From JBBSBL01 sp963735885 (GTDB lineage: Bacteria; Actinomycetota; Thermoleophilia; Solirubrobacterales; Solirubrobacteraceae), in assembly GCA_963735885.1 (NCBI GenBank), contig CAVTMP010000007.1, positions 744,001 to 808,000 of the forward strand: 64,000 bases of DNA, read 5' to 3'. Position 1 is the first letter of the stretch. Every line of letters starts with the position of its first letter. Positions 17,096-25,747 of this stretch are shown here, piece by piece. The translations under genes and the position numbers were made by a program. A model generated the notes under the pieces. It was not told where the DNA came from. It was given only the letters and a program-made list of their open reading frames with translations, and searched no databases.

Positions 17096-18499
17096 ATGCC
17101 CGCGCCCGTGCCCGCCCCCGCCTCCCCGTCCCGCTCCGCCCGCCCCGTCCGCGATCAGGAGCTCGAGCTCGACGTCACCGCGCTCGCCTTCGGGGGCAAC
17201 GGCGTCGCCCGCACCGACGGCTTCGTGGTCTTCGTGGCCGGCGCGGTCCCGGGCGACCGCGTCCGGGCGGTGGTGACGAAGGCCAAGCGCGCCTACGCCG
17301 AGGCGCGGACGGTCGAGATCCTTCACCCGAGCCCCGATCGCATCGAGCCGGTCGCCGCCCACCCGGGCGCGCCGTGGCAGGTGCTGCCCTACGAGCGCCA
17401 GCTCGAGGTCAAGGCCGCGCAGGTCGACGAGGCGCTGCGGAGGATCGGGCGCCTGGACGGCTACGTCCTGGAGCCGATCGTCCCGGCGCAGGCGACCTGG
17501 CGCTACCGCAACAAGCTCGAGTACTCCTTCGGCACGGCCGAGGACGGCACGCTGGTCTGCGGCTTCCACGTGCCCGGTCGCTGGGATCGCATCGACCCGC
17601 TGGAGGACTGCCTGCTCGCCTCCGAGGCCGGGAACCGCGCCCGCGAGCAGGTGCTCGCCTGGTGCCGGGCGCACGACCTCGCCGCCTACGACCGGCGCTC
17701 CGGCGAGGGGTTCCTCCGGAACCTCGTCGTCCGCGAGGGGCGGCGGACCGGGCAGCTCCAGGTCCGGCTCGTCACCGCCCCGGGGGACCTCCCCGATCCC
17801 GACGGCCTGATCGCCGCGGTGCCCTGCGCGGGCCTGCTGCGCACGGTGATCGCCGGCGCGGGCGAGACGACGGCCGGGGGCGAGACCGAGCTGCTCGCGG
17901 GCGACGGGACCCTCGAGGAGGAGCTCGGCGGCCTGCGCTTCGGGATCTCGCCGCAGGCCTTCTTCCAGACGAACACCGAGATGGCCGAGCGGCTCTACGG
18001 CATCGCCGCCGAGTACGCCGCGCTGCGCGGGCACGAGCGCCTGTTCGACCTCTACTGCGGGATCGGCACGGCCGGGCTCACGCTCGCCCCGCGGGCCGGC
18101 GCGCTGTGGGGCCTGGAGATCGCCGAGGCGGCGGTGGCCGACGCCATCGCCAACGCGCGGCGCAACGAGATCGAGCACGCCCGCTTCTTCGCCGGCGACG
18201 TTCGCCTCGCCCTGCGGGAGCTCGTCGCGGAGGCGGGTCGCCCCGACGTGCTGCTCCTCGATCCGCCGCGCTCCGGACTCTCGCGCAAGGTCGTGCGGCG
18301 GGTCATCGAGACGGGCGCCGAGCGGATCGTCTACGTCTCGTGCAACCCGACGACGCTCGCGCCGAACGCCGCGCAGCTCGTCGCCGACGGCGGCTACGCG
18401 CTGCGTCGCGTGCGCCCGGTGGACATGTTCCCCCAGACGCCGCACATCGAGTGCGTCGCGCTGCTCGAGCGTGCCGGCGGCGCGCCGCCCGAGGCGTGA
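17096..18499 (+). CDS. 23S rRNA/tRNA (uracil-5)-methyltransferase, RlmD/TrmA family without Fe-S cysteines
   Basis: This predicted m5U methyltransferase is about 467 residues long. An N-terminal TRAM/OB domain (about 15-80) is followed by the family core; in the C-terminal methyltransferase domain are LFDLYCGIGTAGLTLA, LLLDPPRSGLSRKV and the catalytic cysteine YVSCNPTTLAPN, ending DMFPQTPHIECVALLER. The Cys cluster that binds 4Fe-4S in RlmD (CxxxxxCGGC-like before the Gln of the QLQ helix) is replaced by HPGAPWQVLPYERQL, so no cluster is expected. The target uridine is unknown. The ATG at 17084 is an alternative start. Confidence 0.85.
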   Translation: MPAPVPAPASPSRSARPVRDQELELDVTALAFGGNGVARTDGFVVFVAGAVPGDRVRAVVTKAKRAYAEARTVEILHPSPDRIEPVAAHPGAPWQVLPYERQLEVKAAQVDEALRRIGRLDGYVLEPIVPAQATWRYRNKLEYSFGTAEDGTLVCGFHVPGRWDRIDPLEDCLLASEAGNRAREQVLAWCRAHDLAAYDRRSGEGFLRNLVVREGRRTGQLQVRLVTAPGDLPDPDGLIAAVPCAGLLRTVIAGAGETTAGGETELLAGDGTLEEELGGLRFGISPQAFFQTNTEMAERLYGIAAEYAALRGHERLFDLYCGIGTAGLTLAPRAGALWGLEIAEAAVADAIANARRNEIEHARFFAGDVRLALRELVAEAGRPDVLLLDPPRSGLSRKVVRRVIETGAERIVYVSCNPTTLAPNAAQLVADGGYALRRVRPVDMFPQTPHIECVALLERAGGAPPEA

Positions 18500-18532
18500 G
18501 GCTCCGCCGCGGCGCGGCGCCGCGCACCGCGC

Positions 18533-19252
18533 GTGCTGGCCCTCGTCGCCTTCCGCGACGAGGCGCGCTTCCTCCCCGGTCTCTTCGAGAACCTGCGCGG
18601 ACAGGTCGACGGGATCGTGGCGCTGGACGACCGCTCGGCGGACGGCTCGGTGGAGCTCGCCGCCGCCTGCCCGGAGGTGCTGGAGGTGCTCCGCTCCGGG
18701 CGGGAGGATCACGACGCATGGGACGAGCGGCCGCTCCGCCGCGCCCTCACCGAGGCGGGTTGGCGGCACGGCGCGGACTGGCTGCTCGGGATCGACGCCG
18801 ACGAGCGCGTCGAGGAGGGGTTCCGCGACCGCGCCGCGGCGGAGATCGCCCGGCTGGAGCGCGAGGGGAACGACGCGTGCTTCGTCCACTTCCGCGAGGC
18901 GTGGGACGCGCCCGACCGGATCCGGGTGGACGGCTGGTTCGGGCGCAAGCGCAAGGCCGCGCTCTTCCGGGCCCGGCCCGACCACCGGTTCGACGCGCGC
19001 CCGCTGCACGGCCACTGGGCCCCGCTGAACGATCACCCCGACGAGGAGTTCCCGCAGGCGGACCTCGTCCTCTACCACCTCCGCATGCTCCGGGCGGAGG
19101 ACCGCCTCGCCCGCCGCCGCCGCTACGAGCGGCTCGATCCCGACCGCACGCTGCAGCCGATCGGCTACGAGTACCTGACCGACGAGGCGGGCCTCAGGCT
19201 GGAGCCGCTGCCGCCGGGGCGCGGATACCGGCCGTGGCCGGCCTCGCCCTAG
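18533..19252 (+). CDS. Family 2-like glycosyltransferase
   Basis: The 239-residue protein begins LALVAFRDEARFLPGLFENL and has the GT-A DxD-type motif as LLGIDADERVEEGF, with the earlier acidic motif DGIVALDDRSADGS. The nucleotide-sugar donor and acceptor are not known; it has no membrane segment. It starts at a GTG 33 bp after the methyltransferase stop, and an in-frame stop directly upstream rules out a longer form. Its 3' end overlaps the convergent hydrolase gene by 59 bp. Confidence 0.82.
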   Translation: MLALVAFRDEARFLPGLFENLRGQVDGIVALDDRSADGSVELAAACPEVLEVLRSGREDHDAWDERPLRRALTEAGWRHGADWLLGIDADERVEEGFRDRAAAEIARLEREGNDACFVHFREAWDAPDRIRVDGWFGRKRKAALFRARPDHRFDARPLHGHWAPLNDHPDEEFPQADLVLYHLRMLRAEDRLARRRRYERLDPDRTLQPIGYEYLTDEAGLRLEPLPPGRGYRPWPASP

Positions 19253-19994
19253 GCGCGAACCGCGGCAGCGCCATCGCGAGCTGGCGGTAGACCTCGGGGT
19301 GGACGGCCATGCCGATGTGGCTGGCCCGGACCTCGATCGGCTCGGCCCCGGCGTCGAGGCAGGAGCGCCAGTCGACGATCCCGTCCGAGCGGGAGTAGAC
19401 CGAGACGAACCCCACGCCCGCCGGGAACGGGGCGGCGGCGGCCTCGCGCATCTCGGCGCAGCACTCCCCGTCCAGGCACTCGCGGCTGAAGAGCCCGCGC
19501 AGGCCGAGCTGCCCGAGCCGGCTGACGGTCCGCACCTGGATCTCGACGAGCGGGTGCACCGCGAGCTGGTCGGTGAGCGGCGCTCCGAGCGCGACGATCC
19601 CGGAGACCAGCTCCGGCCGGCGCACGGCGAGCAGGCGGGCCAGCGACCCGCCGCGGCTCTGGCCGACGATCGCCACCGGGGTCCCGTGCCGGTCGGCGAG
19701 CCGCTCGAGCCGGGTCTCGAGCCGCTCGACCGTCCGTGCCGCGCAGTCCACGTTCCAGCGCAGGCCGGCGCGGCTCGGGCGGTAGCCGGCGCGGTGCAGC
19801 CAGCCGGCCATGGTCCCGAGCGTCGCGTCGCCGGCGAGGAAGCCCGGGATGAGCAGCACCGGCCGGCCGCGGCCGCGCGGCACGCGCTCGCCGTGCCATA
19901 CGGGGTGGCGACGCAGGGCCGCGAGCTCGGCCGGGACGCGCGCCTCGGCCCAGAGGGGCGGGATCCGCAGCGGGTTGCGCGACAGGACGGACAT
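19194..19994 (-). CDS. Alpha/beta-hydrolase, lipase/esterase-like
   Basis: The 266-residue protein contains PVLLIPGFLAGDATLG (oxyanion strand) and the nucleophile elbow AIVGQSRGGSLARLLAV with Ser as nucleophile. The acid and base are probably in VSVYSRSDGIVDW and ASHIGMAVHPEVY. It resembles triacylglycerol-lipase-like hydrolases. A Cys-rich segment (RECLDGECCAEM) is unusual. Start ATG at 19994 is chosen because the sequence upstream is non-homologous. Confidence 0.78.
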   Translation of the reverse strand: MSVLSRNPLRIPPLWAEARVPAELAALRRHPVWHGERVPRGRGRPVLLIPGFLAGDATLGTMAGWLHRAGYRPSRAGLRWNVDCAARTVERLETRLERLADRHGTPVAIVGQSRGGSLARLLAVRRPELVSGIVALGAPLTDQLAVHPLVEIQVRTVSRLGQLGLRGLFSRECLDGECCAEMREAAAAPFPAGVGFVSVYSRSDGIVDWRSCLDAGAEPIEVRASHIGMAVHPEVYRQLAMALPRFAPRARPATAGIRAPAAAAPA

Positions 19995-20146
19995 TGCTCC
20001 GACGCCGAGCCTCGCACGTTCGGAGGCGGCGAACGTGCCCGGACGCGCGGCTCCTTCCGTTCTCCTACCCGCCGCTCGGACCGGCGGCGCTCGCCGTCGC
20101 GACGGCCTGCTGAACACCCTCGCCCGACCGGCGGCCATCGCCCATC

Positions 20147-20152
20147 TACACT
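20147..20152 (+). promoter_or_regulatory. Putative -10 box (TACACT), leaderless type
   Basis: TACACT is 8 bases before the ATG at 20161. This is one of the clearest cases of the recurring leaderless arrangement in the window. Confidence 0.5.
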
Positions 20153-20160
20153 CGCGCCCC

Positions 20161-21102
20161 ATGCGCGCCGCCGTGATCGCCGACGGAGTGATCCGGGTGC
20201 AGGAGCGCCCGGACCCGGAGCCCGGGGCCGGCGAGGTCCTCGTCCGCGTCCGCGGCGCCGGCCTCAACGGCGCCGACCAGCTCCAGCTCCGCGGCGGCTA
20301 CCCGGCGCCGCCCGGCTCGCCGCCGGACGTGCCCGGCCTCGAGCTCGCCGGCGAGGTCGCGGCGCTCGGACCCGGCGCGGCGCGCTTCGCCGCGGGCGAT
20401 CGGGTGACCGCGATCGTGGGCGGCGGCGGGCAGGCGGAGCTCTGCGTGGTCCACGAGCGGGTGCTCACGCCGCTGCCCGACGGGGTCGACTGGCCGGCGG
20501 CGGGCGGCTTCTCGGAGGTCTTCGCCACCGCCTACGACGCGGTCTTCACCCAGGGCGGCCTGGCGAGCGGGGACCGCCTGCTCGTCCACGGCGGGGCCGG
20601 CGGGGTCGGCACGGCCGCGATCCAGCTCGCCCGGGCCGCGGGCGCCGCCGTGACCGCGACGGTCCGCAACGCGGACCTGCGCGACGCCGTCGCCGATCTC
20701 GGGGCCGAGGCGATCGCGCCCGAGGGCTTCGCCGAGCACGGCCCGTTCGACGTCGTGCTCGAGCTCGTGGGCGCGTCGAACCTCGCGGAGAACCTGAACG
20801 CGCTCGCCACCGGCGGGCGCATCTGCGTGATCGGCGTCGGCGGCGGCTTCAAGGGGGAGCTCAACCTGCTCGCGCTGATGGGCAGGCGCGCGGCGATCCG
20901 CGGCTCGACGCTGCGCGCCCGCCCGCTCGAGGAGAAGGCCCTCGTCGCCCGGCGGCTGGAGCGCCACGTGCTGCCGCTCCTCGCCGCCGGCGCGATCCGC
21001 GTGCCGGTCGCCGCCACGTTCCCCCTGGACGAGGTCGCCGCCGCCTACGCGCGCTTCGCCGCCGGCGGCAAGCTCGGGAAGATCGTGCTGGATCTCACCT
21101 GA
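20161..21102 (+). CDS. Zinc-free quinone oxidoreductase (MDR family)
   Basis: The 313-residue protein is an NADPH-dependent medium-chain reductase. The GroES-like N-terminal domain has GAGLNGADQLQLRGGYP and VPGLELAGEVAALG; the cofactor fold carries LLVHGGAGGVGTAAIQLARAAGA. The four structural-zinc cysteines of alcohol dehydrogenases are absent, as in QOR/zeta-crystallin. The likely role is one- or two-electron reduction of quinones or enones in the cytosol. Confidence 0.88.
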   Translation: MRAAVIADGVIRVQERPDPEPGAGEVLVRVRGAGLNGADQLQLRGGYPAPPGSPPDVPGLELAGEVAALGPGAARFAAGDRVTAIVGGGGQAELCVVHERVLTPLPDGVDWPAAGGFSEVFATAYDAVFTQGGLASGDRLLVHGGAGGVGTAAIQLARAAGAAVTATVRNADLRDAVADLGAEAIAPEGFAEHGPFDVVLELVGASNLAENLNALATGGRICVIGVGGGFKGELNLLALMGRRAAIRGSTLRARPLEEKALVARRLERHVLPLLAAGAIRVPVAATFPLDEVAAAYARFAAGGKLGKIVLDLT

Positions 21103-21115
21103 GCGCGACCTCCGC

Positions 21116-21766
21116 TCAGTACGGCGGCAGCTCCGCCCACCACGTGCCGAGCGCCCGGAAGGCGGCCCAGAACGCGCGCTTGGCCCCCTCGTCGTCGAGC
21201 GCCTCGTCGATGTCGGGGACGTACAGCGCCTCGCTCGCCGGCGTGAGGCGCTGGATCACGCCCGGCTCGGCCCGCAGCGGCTCCGCGAGCGGGATGCCGA
21301 GGTCGTTGACCACCTCGAGCGCGGCCTCGCCCATCACGACGAGGATCTTCGGGCGGACGATGTCGAGCTCGCGCACGAGGCCGGCGACGCAGGCGGGGTC
21401 GGCCAGCGCCGGGTCGCTCACCGGGCACTTCACGCACAGCGTGCCGTAGACCGCCAGCGGATCGATGTCCAGGCGGCGCAGCGACTTCTGCAGCGCGGTG
21501 CCGGCGCGCCCGTAGAAGGCCACGCCCTCCTCGACCTCCGAGCGCCGCGCGCCGTGCTTGAGCAGCACGATGTCGGCCTGCGGGTGCCCCGAGCCGAGCA
21601 CCGGGATGAGCTGCCCGCGCGGGCAGCCCTCGCACGCCTGGAGGTCGTGCGCGAAGGTGTTGAGCTCCCGGATGGCCCGCTCGAGGTACTTCTCGCGAAT
21701 CTCGTCGTCGGTCGCGGGCACGGCAGGGGTCTTTGACGCGTCCCCGGCCGCCCCCTGCCCGTGCAT
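21116..21766 (-). CDS. Uracil-DNA glycosylase superfamily protein (family 4-like), divergent active site
   Basis: The 216-residue product resembles the family 4 Fe-S uracil-DNA glycosylases. It keeps the cluster-type cysteines (ACEGCPRGQLIPVLGSG and TLCVKCPVSDPALADPAC) and the region around FYGRAGTALQKSLRRLDID. The catalytic GEAPG-type motif 1 is replaced by LLKHGARRSEVEEG, and the C-terminal His motif is not evident (YVPDIDEAL in its place). It may therefore have altered activity or none. The ATG overlaps the stop of the GT-PHP gene (TGATG), so they are coupled. Confidence 0.72.
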   Translation of the reverse strand: MHGQGAAGDASKTPAVPATDDEIREKYLERAIRELNTFAHDLQACEGCPRGQLIPVLGSGHPQADIVLLKHGARRSEVEEGVAFYGRAGTALQKSLRRLDIDPLAVYGTLCVKCPVSDPALADPACVAGLVRELDIVRPKILVVMGEAALEVVNDLGIPLAEPLRAEPGVIQRLTPASEALYVPDIDEALDDEGAKRAFWAAFRALGTWWAELPPY

Positions 21767-23680
21767 CAGGACTTGCGGGTCGCCCGCCGCACGCGCCGCT
21801 CGCGAACGGCTCGCCGCGCCGGGGCGGGGGTCGCCTTGGTCTGGAGGAACTTCAGCGCCTGGACGTAGAGCAGCGACGCCGGCCGGCGGACGATGTCCGC
21901 GTCGCGCAGCGACTCGAGGAACTCCTCGGGCCCGTCGAAGTCGCGCATCCGGATCCGCACCGAGCCGAGCCCCTGGGCGACGTGGGCGTCGGATCCCGCC
22001 CCGGCCGGCACGCGGTACTTCTCCGCGAAGCGGGCCGCCTCCTCGTTGAACTCGCTGATCGCCACGCGCGGGTTGAAGACCTCGATCGCGTCGACGTCGT
22101 CGAGCACCGTGGTGCAGGTGCTCGTAGTCGGGCACGGAGTGCATCCGGTCGAACGGGTGGGGCACGTAGACCACGCCGCCCTGGCGGCGGATCTCGGCGA
22201 TCGTCTCCTCGAGCGTCAGCCCGCGCGGGATCTTCTCCTCGAGGAAGAGGCCGATCACCTCGCCCTGGCTCGCGGTCTTGACCTCCTCGCCGACGATGAC
22301 CTTGATCCCGCTCGCCTTCGCGCGGGCCTCGATCGCCCCCGAGATCTCGTTGTGGTCGGTCACCGCGATCGCGCCGAGGCCCTTCGCCCGCGCCTCGGCG
22401 AGCAGCAACTCGACCGGCGTGGCGCAGTCGTGGCAGTGGTCGGTGTGCATGTGGAGGTCGACGTCGATCAGCGGGCGCCTGGCGAGCCGGGCCCGCACGC
22501 GCGGGTTGGCCCGGTCGTCGTGCCGCCGCGCGGTCAGCCGCCGGCAGATCGCCTCGACGTCGTCCGCCAGCCGGGGGAAGGTCAGCTCCGCCCGCAGCGG
22601 GGCGGCGGCGTCGCGCAGCCGCGCGCGGCGCGCCGGGTCGCCGATCAGGCGCGCGAGGTGGGCCGCGAGGGTGTCGGCGTCGCCGGGCTCGAAGGCCAGC
22701 CCGCGGTCGCCGTCGCCGGCCAGCTCCTCGTACACCGGCAGGCGGGAGGCCACGGGCACCGCGCCCGCCGCGATGGCCCGGACCAGGCCGTCGGGGTTCG
22801 GCGCGGCGCCGCTCGACCCGGCCACGACGAGCGCCGTTCCCCTCAGCGCGCGCTCCACCTGCCCGGGCCCGGGCTCGAGGAAGGTGATCCGCTCCCGCAG
22901 CCCGGCGCGCAGGGCCGCCGGCTCCCCGGCGCCGCGCGGCAGCACGGCGGTCGCCCGCCAGTCGAGGTCGGCGGGCAGCCGGCGCAGCGCGCGGAGCAGG
23001 ACGCGCAGGCCGGCGCGCTCCTCCCCGCCGAGGTAGGCGATGCGCACCGGGCCCTCGACGGCGCTCCCGCCGTCCGCGGGCGGCGGCGGGGCCCCCGGCG
23101 GCACGACCTCGTAGGTGGCGGGGAACCAGCGCTCGAGCAGGTCGCGGGTCGTCGCGAAGCTCGCCGTCCGGGCGTCGAGGCGACCGAGGAAGAGCTCGAT
23201 CACCCGCCGCGCGACCTGGGTGGAGAGCAGCCGGTCGGTGGGGGCGTGGAAGGTCCCGACGTTGAGCGCGCGGGAGTGGCGCAGCGCGGCGCTCGCCGTG
23301 CTCGGCGCGAAGGGCTCGTGGACGTGGACGACGTCGAGCGGGGCCACGGCGAGCGCGTCCTCGATCGTGCGCGCGACGTCGAGCGGCAACGACGCCACGC
23401 GGCGCCGGGTGGGGGCGAAGGGCAGCACCTCGCCGACGCCGAGCACGAGCGGGTCGCCGCCGGGCGCCGGCAGCAGCGCCTCGGGCCGCGCCCGGGCGCG
23501 GCGCACGAGCCGGCGCGTGTCGCGCACCCGGGCCGCCGAGGAGGTCGGCGCGACGATCGTCACCCGGTGGCCCCGGCCGGCCAGCTCGCCCGCCAGCCCG
23601 GCGACCTGGTCGTTGACCGCGTGGCCGGCCTCCCATGCGAACGGCGTGACCTGGGCGAGGGCGAGCGGAGCGGTGGGCAC
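21766..23680 (-). CDS. GT4-like glycosyltransferase domain fused to a PHP phosphoesterase domain (frame break near 22.11 kb)
   Basis: Residues 1-385 form a GT-B fold of the GT4 type (VTPFAWEAGHAVNDQVAGLA, HVHEPFAP, GTFHAPTDR, IAYLGGE). At the donor site the two Glu of the EX7E motif are missing: the sequence reads AAPNPDGLVRAIAAGAVPV. Residues about 402-640 are a PHP domain with metal ligands intact: DLHMHTDHC, AVTDHNE, GEEVK, HPFDRMHS and, after the break, GSDAHVAQG. The frame shifts once between 22,105 and 22,118 (one extra base; total span is 3n+1). GTG start at 23680 is 11 bp from a TATCCT box. It lies next to inositol-lipid genes; function is unknown, and a phosphatase with a GT-derived binding domain is one inference. 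Confidence 0.75.
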
Positions 23681-23691
23681 GGCGAGGGCGG

Positions 23692-23697
23692 AGGATA
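23692..23697 (-). promoter_or_regulatory. Putative -10 box (TATCCT) for the GT-PHP gene
   Basis: Minus-strand TATCCT lies 11 bases before the GTG at 23680, in the 81-bp gap after the inositol-phosphate synthase gene. Confidence 0.45.
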
Positions 23698-23761
23698 GGG
23701 CCCCGAACGACGGCGGCCCGCACGTGGCGGGCCGCTCGGCGGGGTGGCAGGAGGCGGGCGG

Positions 23762-24948
23762 TCAGGCCTTCGCGGCGGCCTTCTTCGCCTTCTTGGCGTT
23801 GGGCTTCGTGCCCGGCACGCCGGCGTAGCGGGCGATGAACGCCTCGGTCGCCTCGCGCGCGAGGTTGTCGGGCCGCTGGGTGTGCGGCGACTTCATCAGG
23901 TAGGAGCTCGGCCCGTCGATCTGGCCGCCGATGCCGTGGTTCAGCGCGAGCTTGCAGCAGCGGACCGCGTCGATGACGATGCCCGCCGAGTTCGGCGAGT
24001 CCCACACCTCGAGCTTCAGCTCGACGTTCAGCGGCACGTCGCCGAAGGCCTGGCCCTCGACGCGGATGTGCGCCCACTTGCGGTCGGTGAGCCACGGCAC
24101 GTAGTCCGAGGGGCCGATGTAGACGTCGTCGGCCGGCAGCTCGTGGTCCATGATCGAGGTGACCGCGTTGGTCTTGGAGATCTTCTTGGACTCCAGCCGC
24201 TCGCGCTCGAGCATGTTGAAGAAGTCCATGTTGCCGCCGACGTTCAGCTGGGAGGTGCGCGAGCATCTTCACGCCGCGGTCCGCGAAGAGCCGGGCGAGC
24301 GTGCGGTGCACGATCGTCGCGCCGACCTGGGACTTGATGTCGTCGCCGACGATCGGCAGGCCGGCCTTCTCGAAGCGGTGGTCCCAGTAGTCCTCGCGGG
24401 CGATGAACACCGGGATGCAGTTGACGAAGCCGCAGCCGGCCTCGAGCACCTGCTCGACGTACCACTTGGTCGCCTGCTCGGAGCCGACCGGGAGGTAGGA
24501 GACGACGACGTCGGTCTGCGTCTCCCGAGGATCCTGACGATGTCGGCGGTCTCGCCCGGCGCCTTCGTGATCCTCTGCTTGAGGTACTTGCCGAGGCCGT
24601 CGTGCGTCATGCCGCGATAGACGGGGACGCCGAGCTTCTTCGGCACGTCGGCGAACTTCATCGTGTTGTTCTGGCCGGCCCAGATCGCCTCGCCGAGGTC
24701 CTTGCCGACCTTGTCGCGGTCGATGTCGAAGGCGGCGGTGAACTCGATGTCGCGGACGTGGTAGCCGCCGAGGTCGACGTGCATGAGCCCGGGGACGTCG
24801 CTGGTCGGGATCGGCGTCCTTGTAGTACTCGACGCCCTGGACGAAGGCCGAGGCGCAGTTGCCGACGCCGACGATCGCGACGCGAACCTTGTCGTGCTGG
24901 TAGCGCGCCGCGCCGTTGCGGGCGGCGCTGCCGTTGGTGGGCGGTCAC
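23762..24948 (-). CDS. ino1: Inositol-3-phosphate synthase (several frame breaks)
   Basis: This NAD enzyme converts glucose 6-phosphate to 1L-myo-inositol 1-phosphate. The pieces are spread over the three frames: VRVAIVGVGNCASAFVQGV (NAD fold), MHVDLGGYHVRDIEFTAAFD, AIWAGQNNTMKF, FVNCIPVFIARE, LPIVGDDIKSQVGATIVHR and NMDFFNMLERERLESKKISK, then a C-terminal domain with ALNHGIGGQIDGPSSYLMKSP. They join if single bases are removed near 24,253, 24,815 and 24,935 and one is added near 24,527, which agrees with the total length (3n+2). Start is a GTG at 24948 behind GGAAGGAA. This is the short actinobacterial type. Confidence 0.88.
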
Positions 24949-25019
24949 TGCTGGTCGCTTTCCTTCCGAGGTTCTCTGCGGAATCGAACCCCGGGGTCGC
25001 GGGCCGGTTACAGCGCGGC

Positions 25020-25747
25020 TCACGCCCTCGGCGGACGACCGCGCGCGGGGCGCATTGAGCTCACGGCGGACGTGCGCGATGCGCTGGATGGTGGTGACGA
25101 GCGTGAGCGCCGCGAGCACGTAGACGGCGGGCGCGAGCAGCTCGAAGTCGCCGAGCGCCGGCGCCCGGGCGAACAGGAGCCCGATCGAGAGGATCACGAC
25201 GCGGACGGGGCGGGTGGCGATCCCGACCTTGCACTCGACGCCGAGCGCCTCGGCGCGGGCGCGCGTGTAGGAGACCATCAGCGAGAACAGCACGGCGACG
25301 ACGCACGCGGCCACCGCGAGCGCGTCGCCCTGATCGGCGAAGTAGGCGGCCACGGCGGTCAGCACGATGCCCTCCTCGAGGCGGTCGAGCGTCGAGTCGA
25401 GGAACGCGCCGAACGGCGTGCCCTTGCCGGACATGCGCGAGTAGCGCCCGTCGAGCGTGTCCATGATCGAGCCGACGATGAAGGCGATCCCGCGCGAGGA
25501 AGAACAGCGCTCCCAGACGAGCACGGCGGCGACGAGGTTCAGCGAGGAACCCGGTGAGCGAGATCGCGTTCGGCGTCAGGCGCGACTCGATGAGGCGGTT
25601 GCGGACGACCGCCGAGAGCTCCTGCGCGGTCGCGGCGCCGTTGCGGGGCGCGCCGGCGGCTCCGCCGCGGGCGCCCGCCGCGGCGCGCTCCCTCCGGCCC
25701 GGTGCCGCCGCCTCGCGACTGCGCCGCGGCGTCCGGGCGTCCGGCAT
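25020..25747 (-). CDS. CDP-alcohol phosphatidyltransferase, probable phosphatidylinositol-phosphate synthase (frame breaks)
   Basis: The signature D-x2-D-G-x3-R-x8-G-x3-D-x3-D is complete in DTLDGRYSRMSG and GAFLDSTLDR. It is an integral membrane enzyme with about six helices that joins CDP-diacylglycerol to an alcohol. Because ino1 follows directly, inositol 1-phosphate is the likely acceptor (PgsA1-type). The N-terminal piece (about 60 residues, basic, ending NAISLTGFL) and the core are in different frames: one extra base near 25,545 and a compensating pair near 25,510 and 25,498. The exact stop is uncertain; 25,020 and 25,061 are both candidates. The ATG overlaps the PAP2 stop by one base. 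Confidence 0.8.

Noticed and set aside
24960..25010. A GGTTCGATTCC-like T-arm on the minus strand suggesting a tRNA upstream of ino1
   Set aside because: No matching acceptor, anticodon or D stems at the right distances, and the stem bases around the loop do not pair.
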